13,289 nucleotides of DNA from an uncultured Clostridia bacterium (GTDB taxonomy: Bacteria > Bacillota > Clostridia > Oscillospirales > Ruminococcaceae), in contig CAMWRN010000042.1 in assembly GCA_947176675.1 (NCBI GenBank), positions 1 through 13,289 on the forward strand. The letters run 5' to 3'. A program made the translations under genes and the position numbers. The notes beneath the pieces were generated by a model. The model was given only the letters and a program-made list of their open reading frames with translations, did not search any database and was not told the origin of the DNA. Positions 1-7,265 of the stretch are shown one piece after another; positions within the stretch are counted from its first letter, which is position 1; each line of letters starts with the position of its first letter.

Positions 1-1
1 G

Positions 2-385
2 CAGGATACCGCTCCTCCTCCGCCCGAACAGAAAAAAAGCTCCATGAGTCCGTGGCTGGTAGTTCTTATCGTGTTTGCGGGAGTTTTTGTGGGAATTCCG
101 CTTTTGTGCGCAATTATCCCCGCCATTCTTGGAATAATCGTTGCTGTCCTTGTAGTCGGCGCTGCGGCAATATGCTGTTTGGTCGCTGCGGTCATAGCTT
201 TCTTTGTGGGAGTTGTGCGGCTCTTTACGGCTGTACCCGTAGGTCTGGGACTTATCTTTGCCGCAATACTCTGCGCAGGTATAGGAATGGTACTGCTTTC
301 GGCGGCGCTGGCGTTTTTCTTTAAACTTCTGCCGCTTACCGTAAAAGGAATAGCCGGACTGTTCAGAAAAAGGAGGTATGCATAA
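2..385 (+). CDS. C-terminal membrane part of a DUF1700/HAAS-like protein (5' partial)
   Basis: The frame is open from base 2, so the gene begins before the window; the ATG at 44 is probably internal. The visible part starts with a proline-rich and lysine-containing linker (APPPPEQKK), followed by about 110 residues of very hydrophobic sequence that could form three or four membrane segments, and ends in a basic tail (FRKRRYA). A cytoplasmic domain, linker and membrane bundle followed by DUF4097 and PspC genes is the usual arrangement of DUF1700/HAAS membrane proteins, which often sit behind a PadR-type regulator. The HAAS domain itself would lie outside the window, so the family call rests on context. 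The stop codon shares one base with the next ATG (TAATG), which indicates translational coupling. Confidence 0.65.
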   Translation, partial: QDTAPPPPEQKKSSMSPWLVVLIVFAGVFVGIPLLCAIIPAILGIIVAVLVVGAAAICCLVAAVIAFFVGVVRLFTAVPVGLGLIFAAILCAGIGMVLLSAALAFFFKLLPLTVKGIAGLFRKRRYA

Positions 386-1410
386 TGCTTAAAGCGTGTG
401 TAAAACTTCTTGCCACAGGAATAATAATGATATTTGTGGGAGTAATAGGATTGGGCGTTCTTATAGGAACGAATATGATCGATCCGGACGACCTTACCGT
501 TAATTTCGGAAGTTCTTCAACCAGCAGCTATGCTTATGAAGAAACAATTGATACAGGCTATGACGGCTACAACTATGTGACTATCGACAGCAAGGACGCA
601 GAGATCACAAGCCTTGATATCGATATAGGAATGGGTTTATTTTTACTTTCCGACGGCGACGAATTCGCTATATCCACAGAAGGTATAAGAAAAGAGAATT
701 TCAGCTATGAGATCACAGACGGCTGTCTTTATTTAAAATATTCGCCACAGATCAGCCTTATATCTTTTAACTTTTCTGAATTTGACAACGGTTCGACTAT
801 AATTCTTACAGTTCCCAAAAAAGATTTTGACAAAATATCCGTTAACATGACAGCGGGAGACGTTTCCGTTATGAATGTAAACACTAAAAAGCTTACTGCC
901 AAAAGTTCTGCGGGAGATATGTTTATTGACAGCGTTTACGCCGAGTCGGCAAGCTTCAAGATGACCGCGGGAGAATGCAACGTTTCAAACAGTACGATCA
1001 AGAACGTCTCGCTTTCAATGACTGCGGGAGAGATGTACTTTAACGATTGCAAGCTTTACGGCGACAACAATATCAAAATGACCGCAGGACATCTTCAAAT
1101 GTGCCTTATCGGAGACAGAGCGGACTACAGGATAAACGTTGATAAGGCTCTCGGAGACGTTTATATCAACGGCACAGATATGGGCGAGTTCGCTGAGACA
1201 ACTTTTGCTACCACTATGATTCTTACTCAGGAAACCGTTACGCAGACGGAAATATCGGAAAAAGTTGATGAGAACGGTGAAAAAGTTCTCGTTGAACAGG
1301 AAGATGAGGATAAAAATTCCAATAACGAAAAGCCCAACGGCAGCATAGATATAAATATGACGGCAGGAGACTGTTATATTGATTTTTTAGGAGGAAATGA
1401 TTATGAATAG
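385..1410 (+). CDS. Membrane-anchored DUF4097-family beta-strand repeat protein
   Basis: This 341-residue protein has one hydrophobic segment at about residues 8-29, an N-in anchor or uncleaved signal, followed by a polar extracytoplasmic region. Residues about 150-335 carry a repeated xMTAG[D/E/H] motif at 155, 193, 212, 232 and 325, with a degenerate copy (SSAGD) at 175. The copies are about 19-20 residues apart, as expected for rungs of a beta-helix or beta-sandwich of the DUF4097 (putative adhesin) type. A charged, low-complexity insert at about 285-320, rich in E, D, K and N, separates the last copy. The start is fixed by AGGAGG at 371-376 and the TAATG junction with the upstream gene. 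Its function is not established. Its place between a DUF1700-like gene and pspC suggests envelope-stress sensing or membrane homeostasis. Confidence 0.85.
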   Translation: MLKACVKLLATGIIMIFVGVIGLGVLIGTNMIDPDDLTVNFGSSSTSSYAYEETIDTGYDGYNYVTIDSKDAEITSLDIDIGMGLFLLSDGDEFAISTEGIRKENFSYEITDGCLYLKYSPQISLISFNFSEFDNGSTIILTVPKKDFDKISVNMTAGDVSVMNVNTKKLTAKSSAGDMFIDSVYAESASFKMTAGECNVSNSTIKNVSLSMTAGEMYFNDCKLYGDNNIKMTAGHLQMCLIGDRADYRINVDKALGDVYINGTDMGEFAETTFATTMILTQETVTQTEISEKVDENGEKVLVEQEDEDKNSNNEKPNGSIDINMTAGDCYIDFLGGNDYE

Positions 1411-1585
1411 GCTGATGAAATGCGAATCCGACAGAAAGATCTGCGGTGTATGTTCGGGAGTTGCCCGCTACCTCGGAATAGACACCACGGTAGTACGTCT
1501 TATCTGGGCGGTACTCTGTTTTTCGGGCTTCGGTATCGCAGCGTATATCGTTGCGGCTTTGATAATGCCTAGCGACCAAGGCTGA
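1403..1585 (+). CDS. PspC-domain small membrane protein
   Basis: This 60-residue protein consists almost wholly of a PspC domain. It has a basic start, the motif KICGVCSGVARYLGID, then TVVRLIWAVL and a hydrophobic segment (about residues 30-54) ending in LIMP. PspC proteins sit in the membrane and are linked to phage-shock or envelope-stress responses; stand-alone short forms are common in Firmicutes. An ATG at 1397 is in frame, but it lies only 2 bases after the AGGAGG at 1389-1394. The ATG at 1403 has 8 bases of spacing and is the better start. The gene overlaps the end of the DUF4097 gene by 8 bases, so the two are probably translationally coupled. A terminator follows directly. Confidence 0.88.
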   Translation: MNRLMKCESDRKICGVCSGVARYLGIDTTVVRLIWAVLCFSGFGIAAYIVAALIMPSDQG

Positions 1586-1595
1586 GTCAAAATCG

Positions 1596-1630
1596 AAAAC
1601 GGCTGACTATATTGTCAGCCGTTTTTATTT
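1596..1630. terminator. Rho-independent terminator, probably bidirectional
   Basis: The arms at 1596-1607 and 1614-1625 form a perfect 12-bp stem (AAAACGGCTGAC) around a 6-base loop. A U-rich tail continues on the plus strand; on the minus strand the hairpin is followed by TTTTCGATTTT. It lies between the convergent pspC and penicillin-binding-protein genes and can stop transcription from both sides. The remaining intergenic bases to 1734 show no other clear signal. Confidence 0.9.
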
Positions 1631-1734
1631 TTATTCAAGCATCATCAATAGTTTTCTGTAATGAATACAATTCAGAACGGCGAAATTTTTCATTTTCCCC
1701 CCAAATTTTTAAAGCATTAAGTCGACACGGAAAA

Positions 1735-3336
1735 TCAATTCCGCGATGACTTTTCATAAGCTGTGATCTCGTCGGCGATCTGCTTAAAGATTGGTCCGCA
1801 GGTAACGTTGCCCGACACGCCGCCCTCGGACATTACCGTAACCGCATAGCGGGGATTATAGGTCGGAAAATATCCGGTAAACCAGCAGTTGAGTACCTCG
1901 CTGCCGCTTTCATCGAAACGTCCCGTCTGAGCGGTAGATGTCTTTCCCGCAGCAAGGGTGCTTTCGGGATTAGACATGGAGTTGTCCGCACGAACAGTGT
2001 AGTACATAAACTTTTTCAGCGTCTTTACCGTTTCGTAGGACAGCACGCGCTTTCCCGCAGTCACTCCGCTGTACTCAATTGTGCCGTCGCCTGCGCGTAT
2101 CCCCTTTATCAGGGACGGCTGATTCATCACTCCTCCGTTTGCGATCGCAGCCGTCATTCTGCATATCTGCATAGGCGTAGCGGTAAGCTTTCCCTGTCCA
2201 AAGGACATATTTGCCCTTTCAGCAGCCACCTCTATATCGCGGACGGTCTGTAACGTTCCGGAAACGGAAGCTATATCCCCGCAGATAGGTATTTCCTCGC
2301 CGAACCCCAACGTCTGTGCGGTTTTGATATAATCCTCCTTGTCGAGATATTCGCTCAGCGCAATAAAGTAAGTGTTGCAGGACTTGACCATAGCGGTCTC
2401 CATGTCGATCTCACCGTGGCCTCCCCATTTGTGGCAATTAAATATCTGTCCGTTCACATTTACCGAGCCTGTGCAAATATAGCTGTATTCGGGACTTATC
2501 CCCTGCTCCAGAGCAGCTGCTGCCGTAACAAGCTTGAAAATAGAGCCTACACTGTACGCAGACAGTGCGCGATTTACAAAAGGAGAGTCGGGATCGTCCA
2601 TATAGGCTGCAACATTCGAGGTGTCAAAATCGGGACGGCTTACCGAAGCCTTTATCTCACCTGTGCGCGGATCCATGACTACGATTGCACCCATGGAAAG
2701 TCCGTTTGAATCGGCAGCGTTTTCACATATTTGCTGGATATTTTTGTCAAGAGTTGTGACAACCCCGCTTTGAAGCTCTTCGGCATGATCTGTTTGGCTT
2801 CCCAGACCGTTCAGGACCTCCCCCACTGCGTCAATGTGAAGCGTAACGGAATTGTTCGAGCAGTTGCTTCGCAGGAAATCATCATAGGCTTTTTCAATGC
2901 CGCAAACACCTGCTCCATCGGAAGTATAGCCGATAATATGGGTCGCAAGCTGATCGCTGTCGGTACGCACAGCTGAGCGGAAAATTATGTTTTCCCCCTC
3001 AAACTCCGAAGCTTTCTCGTTTACACGGCACAAAAACGGAAGATCGTTTTCTATCCCCTCATAATAGCGTTCCATGTCGGTCAAGTACGGCTGTATCCTT
3101 ATTGAGCTTATGTGATTTGGAATTATCACAGCTTCGTACTTTTCCGAGCAATTCACCAGCGGTTCAAGATTACAGTCGTATATCCCCGCATATTCTCCTG
3201 CGGATTTCAGCGTGTAAGTACCCCTTTGTGCGGAAACCGCCGCTATGTCGCTGTCGTTGATAAGTAACGCAAGTCGTCCTATAAGCACAATGGCTATGAT
3301 GACAGAAATGATCGGGACAAAAATCGTTCGCTTCAA
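1735..3336 (-). CDS. Class B penicillin-binding protein (peptidoglycan D,D-transpeptidase)
   Basis: This protein cross-links peptidoglycan stem peptides outside the membrane. Numbered from the TTG at 3336 (533 residues), it has an N-terminal anchor at about residues 5-26, a short non-catalytic domain to about 190 including the G-x-E motif of the dimerisation domain (about 146-148), and a transpeptidase domain. The active site shows SxxK (S265-I-F-K268), SxN (S319-C-N321) and the third box as KTS (465-467) instead of the usual KTG. A GTG at 3345 would add three residues, but the only good ribosome-binding site, GAGGTG at 3343-3348, overlaps that GTG and is 6 bases from the TTG, giving the protein start MKRTIF. 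The gene stands alone on the minus strand. It resembles the FtsI/PbpA/SpoVD group, and I cannot tell whether it acts in elongation, division or sporulation. Confidence 0.9.
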   Translation of the reverse strand: MKRTIFVPIISVIIAIVLIGRLALLINDSDIAAVSAQRGTYTLKSAGEYAGIYDCNLEPLVNCSEKYEAVIIPNHISSIRIQPYLTDMERYYEGIENDLPFLCRVNEKASEFEGENIIFRSAVRTDSDQLATHIIGYTSDGAGVCGIEKAYDDFLRSNCSNNSVTLHIDAVGEVLNGLGSQTDHAEELQSGVVTTLDKNIQQICENAADSNGLSMGAIVVMDPRTGEIKASVSRPDFDTSNVAAYMDDPDSPFVNRALSAYSVGSIFKLVTAAAALEQGISPEYSYICTGSVNVNGQIFNCHKWGGHGEIDMETAMVKSCNTYFIALSEYLDKEDYIKTAQTLGFGEEIPICGDIASVSGTLQTVRDIEVAAERANMSFGQGKLTATPMQICRMTAAIANGGVMNQPSLIKGIRAGDGTIEYSGVTAGKRVLSYETVKTLKKFMYYTVRADNSMSNPESTLAAGKTSTAQTGRFDESGSEVLNCWFTGYFPTYNPRYAVTVMSEGGVSGNVTCGPIFKQIADEITAYEKSSRN

Positions 3337-3340
3337 ACAA

Positions 3341-3379
3341 AACACCTCGCGAATAGTATTAACACATTCGCGAGGTGTT
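3341..3379 (-). promoter_or_regulatory. Perfect 14-bp hairpin covering the ribosome-binding site of the penicillin-binding protein gene
   Basis: The arms at 3341-3354 and 3366-3379 (AACACCTCGCGAAT and its exact complement) enclose an 11-base loop. In the minus-strand RNA the 3' arm contains GAGGTG, the ribosome-binding site of the PBP gene, and is followed by a short U-rich run (UUUUGUUUG). The hairpin begins 8 bases after the stop of the half-AraC ORF. It could be that ORF's intrinsic terminator, an RNA switch on PBP translation, or both. The structure is seen directly; the role is inferred. Confidence 0.75.
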
Positions 3380-3387
3380 ATTCGGGT

Positions 3388-3540
3388 TCACTTTGTATAA
3401 TAGCAGTAATCCATACGGAACAGCCGAAGAAAATGGAACTCGGAATAGCCTGCGATTTTTGCCGGCAGCTTATTGTCAAGCTCGTTCTTTAAATGCGCTT
3501 CGATATAGTCGATAACGCGCTGAATATGCGTCTGTTCCAT
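3388..3540 (-). CDS. Truncated AraC-type HTH protein, 50 residues (possible pseudogene or leader ORF)
   Basis: The ORF begins with MEQTHIQRVIDYIEAHL and contains KIAGYSEFHFLRLFR, the first helix-turn-helix of an AraC/XylS DNA-binding domain. It then ends in MDYCYYTK and a TGA. AraC domains normally run about 100 residues with a second HTH, and no second half was found downstream in any frame. The ORF has a very good start, GGGAGGG 6 bases before the ATG, and a consensus -10 box upstream. It may be a decayed regulator, a small one-HTH protein, or an upstream ORF controlling the penicillin-binding-protein gene, since its stop lies just before the hairpin. The AraC resemblance is clear; functionality is open. 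Confidence 0.7.
   Translation of the reverse strand: MEQTHIQRVIDYIEAHLKNELDNKLPAKIAGYSEFHFLRLFRMDYCYYTK
3397..3405 (-). promoter_or_regulatory. Candidate extended -10 promoter for the penicillin-binding protein gene
   Basis: The minus strand reads TGCTATTAT (TGn plus TATTAT at 3397-3402) without a convincing -35 box. Transcription would start near 3390 and include the whole hairpin. The site lies inside the last codons of the half-AraC ORF, so it may be chance. Confidence 0.3.
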
Positions 3541-3560
3541 GTTCGTCCCTCCCTAATATG

Positions 3561-3566
3561 ATTATA
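3561..3566 (-). promoter_or_regulatory. -10 box for the half-AraC ORF
   Basis: A consensus TATAAT on the minus strand lies in an AT-rich stretch about 20 bases before the ORF's start and just ahead of its GGGAGGG ribosome-binding site. No good -35 hexamer is visible at 17-18 bases. Confidence 0.45.
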
Positions 3567-3609
3567 ACATATTTATTATTTGGAGGATTGATAAAAACTG
3601 CGGAATTTA

Positions 3610-4038
3610 TCAGACAGTGAAGTCGACTTCGATCCGCATTCCGTGAGAAAGAATAACGCCGTCCGTAAGCCTTATTTGCAGGATACATGTATTAATGTCG
3701 TCGAAATCATTGTGACCGTTGTCTATACACTCGGCAAAGACATTTTTCAGCTTTTCGGCAATTCCCGAATTTTCCGGCTTACCGAAATATCCCATATTAA
3801 TGCCCTCTCCGTGAGCGGTAAACCACTCTCCCGCAACTGCGGCAACAGGATTTCTCTCTATCTGCCTCATTTTATCGGAAAGTCCGTGGGTGATAATATA
3901 GAACGCTCTGTTCTCGTAATAAGCGTTTACGTTTCTGACATATGGCATGCCGTTTTCAACAGTTGCCAGAGCGATAACGCTGTCCTTTCCGAAGCGTTCG
4001 TTCATGATCTGCTTGATTTTCGCATTAAGTTTCTCCAA
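3610..4038 (-). CDS. Pyridoxamine 5'-phosphate oxidase-like split-barrel flavoprotein
   Basis: The 142-residue protein matches the small PNPOx-like FMN-binding split-barrel fold. It has strands at about 20-50 (VIALATVENGMPYVRNV and AFYIITHG), then the typical SDKMRQIERNPVAAVAGEWF segment at 54-73 and a C-terminal strand pair. Relatives bind FMN, F420 or haem and act as oxidoreductases of unknown substrate, so this need not be the true PdxH enzyme. The start codon is TTG: a GGAG overlapping the folD stop lies 8 bases upstream, while the internal ATG at residue 12 has no ribosome-binding site. It is the last gene of the minus-strand operon, 5 bases after folD. No clear terminator follows it. 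Confidence 0.82.
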   Translation of the reverse strand: MEKLNAKIKQIMNERFGKDSVIALATVENGMPYVRNVNAYYENRAFYIITHGLSDKMRQIERNPVAAVAGEWFTAHGEGINMGYFGKPENSGIAEKLKNVFAECIDNGHNDFDDINTCILQIRLTDGVILSHGMRIEVDFTV

Positions 4039-4043
4039 AGCAG

Positions 4044-4901
4044 TTACTCCAGTATATTATTCTTTATCTTAGCGGCAGTTAAAGTGTTTCTCATAAGCAT
4101 AGCGATAGTCATGGGACCAACTCCTCCGGGGACGGGCGTTATGTACCCCGCCTTATCGAAGCAAGCAGCATAGTCCACGTCTCCGCAGAGCTTACCCTCG
4201 CTGTTTCTGTTCATTCCAACATCGATAACGACTGCGCCCTCCTTGACCATATCAGGAGTCACAAATCCTGCTTTTCCCACTGCGGCAACGAGAATATCCG
4301 CCTGCGAGCATATCTCCGCAAGATTTTTTGTGCGGGAATGACAAATCGTGACAGTTCCGTTTTTATGCAGAAGAAGCATTGCCATAGGCTTGCCCACAAT
4401 ATTGCTCCTGCCGATAACAACGCAGTTTTTGCCGCACACGTCCACACCTGTTTCGGCGATAAGCTCCATTACACCCGCAGGAGTGCAGGGCAGGAAACTG
4501 AAATCCCCTATCATGATGTGTCCCACATTTTCGGGGTGGAACGCGTCAACGTCTTTTTCGGGACGTATTGCATTAATTATCGCATTCTCGTTTATCTGCT
4601 TTGGCAGGGGAAGCTGTACCAGTATGCCGTTTACCTTGCCGTCGTTGTTAAGCTTTTCCACAAGCTCCAACAACTCCGCTTCGGTGGTTTCCTCGGGAAG
4701 AGCGTACTCGTAAGAATTGAAGCCCACCTCAGCACAGGCTTTTTTCTTGTTGTTCACATATACGCGGGACGCGGGATTATCTCCCACGATAACCACCGCA
4801 AGACCTATCTCTATTCCCTTTTGCTTAAGTATCTCCGCTTCTATGCGAACCTGCTCCTTTACCTTTGCGGAAACCGCTTTGCCGTCAATTATCTGTGCCA
4901 T
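4044..4901 (-). CDS. folD: Bifunctional methylenetetrahydrofolate dehydrogenase / methenyltetrahydrofolate cyclohydrolase
   Basis: FolD interconverts 5,10-methylene-, 5,10-methenyl- and 10-formyl-tetrahydrofolate in the cytoplasm, feeding purine and formyl-methionine synthesis. The 285-residue length is normal. The substrate site YVNNKKKAC carries the catalytic Tyr48 and Lys52 (Y-x3-K). Further on are GILVQLPLP (92-100), KDVDAFHPENVG (116-127), the dinucleotide-binding GRSNIVGKP (164-172) and the signature PVPGGVGPMT (256-265). The ATG start has AGGAGG at 4911-4916, 9 bases upstream, and lies inside the end of lgt (17-base overlap). The following flavoprotein gene is 5 bases away. All expected active-site elements are present. 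Confidence 0.97.
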   Translation of the reverse strand: MAQIIDGKAVSAKVKEQVRIEAEILKQKGIEIGLAVVIVGDNPASRVYVNNKKKACAEVGFNSYEYALPEETTEAELLELVEKLNNDGKVNGILVQLPLPKQINENAIINAIRPEKDVDAFHPENVGHIMIGDFSFLPCTPAGVMELIAETGVDVCGKNCVVIGRSNIVGKPMAMLLLHKNGTVTICHSRTKNLAEICSQADILVAAVGKAGFVTPDMVKEGAVVIDVGMNRNSEGKLCGDVDYAACFDKAGYITPVPGGVGPMTIAMLMRNTLTAAKIKNNILE

Positions 4902-5964
4902 CGGAATTTTCCTCCTGTTCTTCTTCCGCGTCGAAACTGTCCGTAAGTCTGTCCTCGGGACTCAACTCCTCTGCGGAGCTTAGCTTTGCCGACGCTTTTG
5001 CATTTTTCTTAGCCGCTCTTTTTTCTTCGTCAGCTTTGTACTTTTCTTCCGTTTCGGCGATAAGCTTTGCAGACTCCTCGGTATCCTTATAGAAAACGTA
5101 CTCGCCGTCCATTTTTATTCTGTGCCGCTTGAAAGCGATTGCTGCTATGGAAATGATAACGCATACGCCCGCCACAAGCTGAGATATTCTGATATGTCCC
5201 ACCATAAGACTGTCCGTCCGCAATCCTTCAATAAACACCCGTCCGAGACCGTACCAGCCGATATACATAAAGAATATCTCGCCGTCGAACTTGCGGCGTT
5301 TTGAATACAAGTGCAGAAGCAAAAATCCGATCAGACACCATAAGGATTCATACAAAAAGCATGGGTGTACAGGCAGAGCCGGGTCAACGGTGACTCCCGT
5401 GGAAGCAAATATCTCATCAGCCGTAGCTTTTAACTGCGCCTGAATTTGTGGACTTGTCATTCCCCAAGGCATTGTCGTATTGCTGCCGAAGCACTCATGG
5501 TTAAAAAAGTTGCCCCATCTTCCTATACCCTGACCTATCAGGAACCCCATCCCCGCAAGATCGAGAAGCGGCATAATCCGCACCTTGCGTATTTTAGCCA
5601 TAATCGCTCCGAACAGCACTGCGCCGATAAGTCCGCCATAGATAGCCAGCCCGCCGCTGTGTATCAAAAATATTTTTGATAGATCATTTTTGTAGCTGTC
5701 CCACTCCAGAAAGACGTAGTAAAGCCTTGCACAGACGATCGCACCTACAAATCCGACCATTACCACGTCAACAGCTCTGTCGTCGTCTATGCCGAACTTT
5801 TTCATTCTTCTGAAGCAGTAAACTGCCGCCAGAAGCAGTCCGATTGTAATTATAATGCCATACCACTTTATTTCAAAGCCAAAAATTGTAAATGCAGTGT
5901 TGTAAACAGGGAACTCAATATTCAGCGAGGGAAAGGATATCGTGTTCCATTCTGCGTTTGTCAA
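4885..5964 (-). CDS. lgt: Prolipoprotein diacylglyceryl transferase with a charged C-terminal tail
   Basis: Lgt moves a diacylglyceryl group from phosphatidylglycerol to the lipobox cysteine of prelipoproteins at the membrane. The protein has several membrane segments. Family motifs visible are HSGGLAIYGG (102-111), the signature GRWGNFFNHE (148-157), PVHPCFLYES (198-207) and GRVFIEGLRTDSL (241-253). It has 359 residues; the excess over typical family members is a highly charged Lys/Glu/Ala-rich cytoplasmic tail from about 290 to the end, which may form a coiled coil. The start is TTG at 5964, with AGGAGG 7 bases upstream and no other nearby start codon. This TTG overlaps the stop of the preceding ymfH-like gene (TTGA). 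The end overlaps folD by 17 bases. Confidence 0.97.
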   Translation of the reverse strand: MTNAEWNTISFPSLNIEFPVYNTAFTIFGFEIKWYGIIITIGLLLAAVYCFRRMKKFGIDDDRAVDVVMVGFVGAIVCARLYYVFLEWDSYKNDLSKIFLIHSGGLAIYGGLIGAVLFGAIMAKIRKVRIMPLLDLAGMGFLIGQGIGRWGNFFNHECFGSNTTMPWGMTSPQIQAQLKATADEIFASTGVTVDPALPVHPCFLYESLWCLIGFLLLHLYSKRRKFDGEIFFMYIGWYGLGRVFIEGLRTDSLMVGHIRISQLVAGVCVIISIAAIAFKRHRIKMDGEYVFYKDTEESAKLIAETEEKYKADEEKRAAKKNAKASAKLSSAEELSPEDRLTDSFDAEEEQEENSDGTDN

Positions 5965-7265
5965 GCCTGCTCCTCCTCTCCGTGAACGGGCTCGATTATA
6001 GAGATCGTAACCTTTTCGGTATCAAACTGCTTGGCAAGTCTTTCGGAAACGTCCTCAAAGCTTACCTTGGCAACAGTTTCGATAATGTCGAACGCCGAAA
6101 GCTTTTCCATTCCCGCGTTGAGCATTACCGTAGCGATAGCCTCGGAGTCATTCAGATCGCGTATCAGCGCGCCGTAATAAGACTTTTTCACTGCCTCGAA
6201 GCGGTCTCTGTCAAGACCCTCCTTTTTGCAGCGGTTTATCTCCTCGATAAGCTTATCACGCACAAGCTTCGGATTTCTCGATTCTCCTCCGAATATAGAA
6301 CAGAAATATCCGTCGCCTAAAAATACCTCCGACGAGAAAGACGAGTTTATCAGACCGTCGTCGTAAAGCTTTTTGTAAAACGCGGAGCTTTCGTCCGCAA
6401 GAAGCGAAAGAGCAAAATTCGTCTCTATCTCCGCCCTCACCTGCTCCAGACCGCTTTCGGGCTTTGCCTTGAAGCCGATGTTGAAAATGGGCATCGAGAC
6501 CTCCAGCTTCTGGACGACCTCATTTTTGCAGACTGTTTCCGGTTCAGGCTCGAACGCAGTTTCAAGCTGTGGATTCTCGTTGTTTTTCAGCAGCTTGTCG
6601 CAAAGCTCCAGAACCTTGTCCTCGTCGATATTTCCCGCAACACTGAGAACCATATTGTTAAGGTTATAAAATGTGTTGTAGCATTTATAGAGCAGGTCTG
6701 CGTTGATCTGAGCAATGCTCTCCACCGTACCCGCAATGTCGATCTTAACCGGATGATTGAGATACAGACCCTGAAGCATATTGAAAAATACCCTCCAGTT
6801 GGCGTTATCGTCGTACATACGTATCTCCTGACCGATGATTCCCTGCTCCTTCTGAACGGTCTCCTCAGTAAAATAGGGATTCTGAACAAAGCTGAGAAGA
6901 ATTTCCAGCGACTCGTAAACATTGTCCGTACAGCTGAACAGATAGCAGGTCTTGTCAAAGGTGGTATAGGCGTTTGCGGACGCTCCCGTCTTTGCATAAA
7001 GGCTGAACACATCGCAGTCCTCGTTTTCAAAGAGCTTATGTTCAAGATAATGTGCTATGCCATTGGGGACGGTGATAAAGTCGGGTTCTGACTTGGTTTT
7101 GAATTTCGTGTTTATTGAGCCGTATTTGGTTCCGAACAGCGCATAAGTTGTGCTGTAATTTTCCATTTTCCAGATATAGATGTCAAGACCCGTAGGATGC
7201 TTAACATAGATGTACTGCTCGCCTGTGCGTTCGTTTCTGATAATTTTCTTTTCCATTATTCGCAA
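5961..7265 (-). CDS. ymfH: M16-family zinc metallopeptidase, YmfH-like
   Basis: The 434-residue protein has the inverted zinc motif HxxEH as HYLEH (H72, E75, H76). The likely third ligand is in the region QGIIGQEIRMYDDN (E147). This makes it the catalytic-type partner of an M16 pair, of which the next gene upstream encodes the inactive-type one. The Bacillus ymfF/ymfH neighbourhood has been linked to EF-P 5-aminopentanol modification, a link made mostly by context, and the real substrate is unknown. The start is uncertain: TTG at 7265 (used here) or ATG at 7256, three codons later. Neither has a clear ribosome-binding site, so translation is probably coupled to the upstream gene, whose stop lies 9 bases before the TTG inside a small hairpin. 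Confidence 0.9.
   Translation of the reverse strand: MRIMEKKIIRNERTGEQYIYVKHPTGLDIYIWKMENYSTTYALFGTKYGSINTKFKTKSEPDFITVPNGIAHYLEHKLFENEDCDVFSLYAKTGASANAYTTFDKTCYLFSCTDNVYESLEILLSFVQNPYFTEETVQKEQGIIGQEIRMYDDNANWRVFFNMLQGLYLNHPVKIDIAGTVESIAQINADLLYKCYNTFYNLNNMVLSVAGNIDEDKVLELCDKLLKNNENPQLETAFEPEPETVCKNEVVQKLEVSMPIFNIGFKAKPESGLEQVRAEIETNFALSLLADESSAFYKKLYDDGLINSSFSSEVFLGDGYFCSIFGGESRNPKLVRDKLIEEINRCKKEGLDRDRFEAVKKSYYGALIRDLNDSEAIATVMLNAGMEKLSAFDIIETVAKVSFEDVSERLAKQFDTEKVTISIIEPVHGEEEQA

Noticed and set aside
3590..3611. Small inverted repeat GATAAA/TTTATC after the split-barrel gene as a terminator
   Set aside because: It has only six AT-rich pairs with a 10-base loop and no convincing U-run; too weak to call.
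3476..3688. 70-codon minus-strand frame between the half-AraC ORF and the split-barrel gene
   Set aside because: It overlaps both better-supported genes in another frame, has no good ribosome-binding site at its start and gives no recognisable sequence.
4338..4946. 202-codon open frame on the plus strand opposite folD
   Set aside because: folD is unmistakable on the minus strand. The antisense product has no domain or ribosome-binding site and is interrupted in character.
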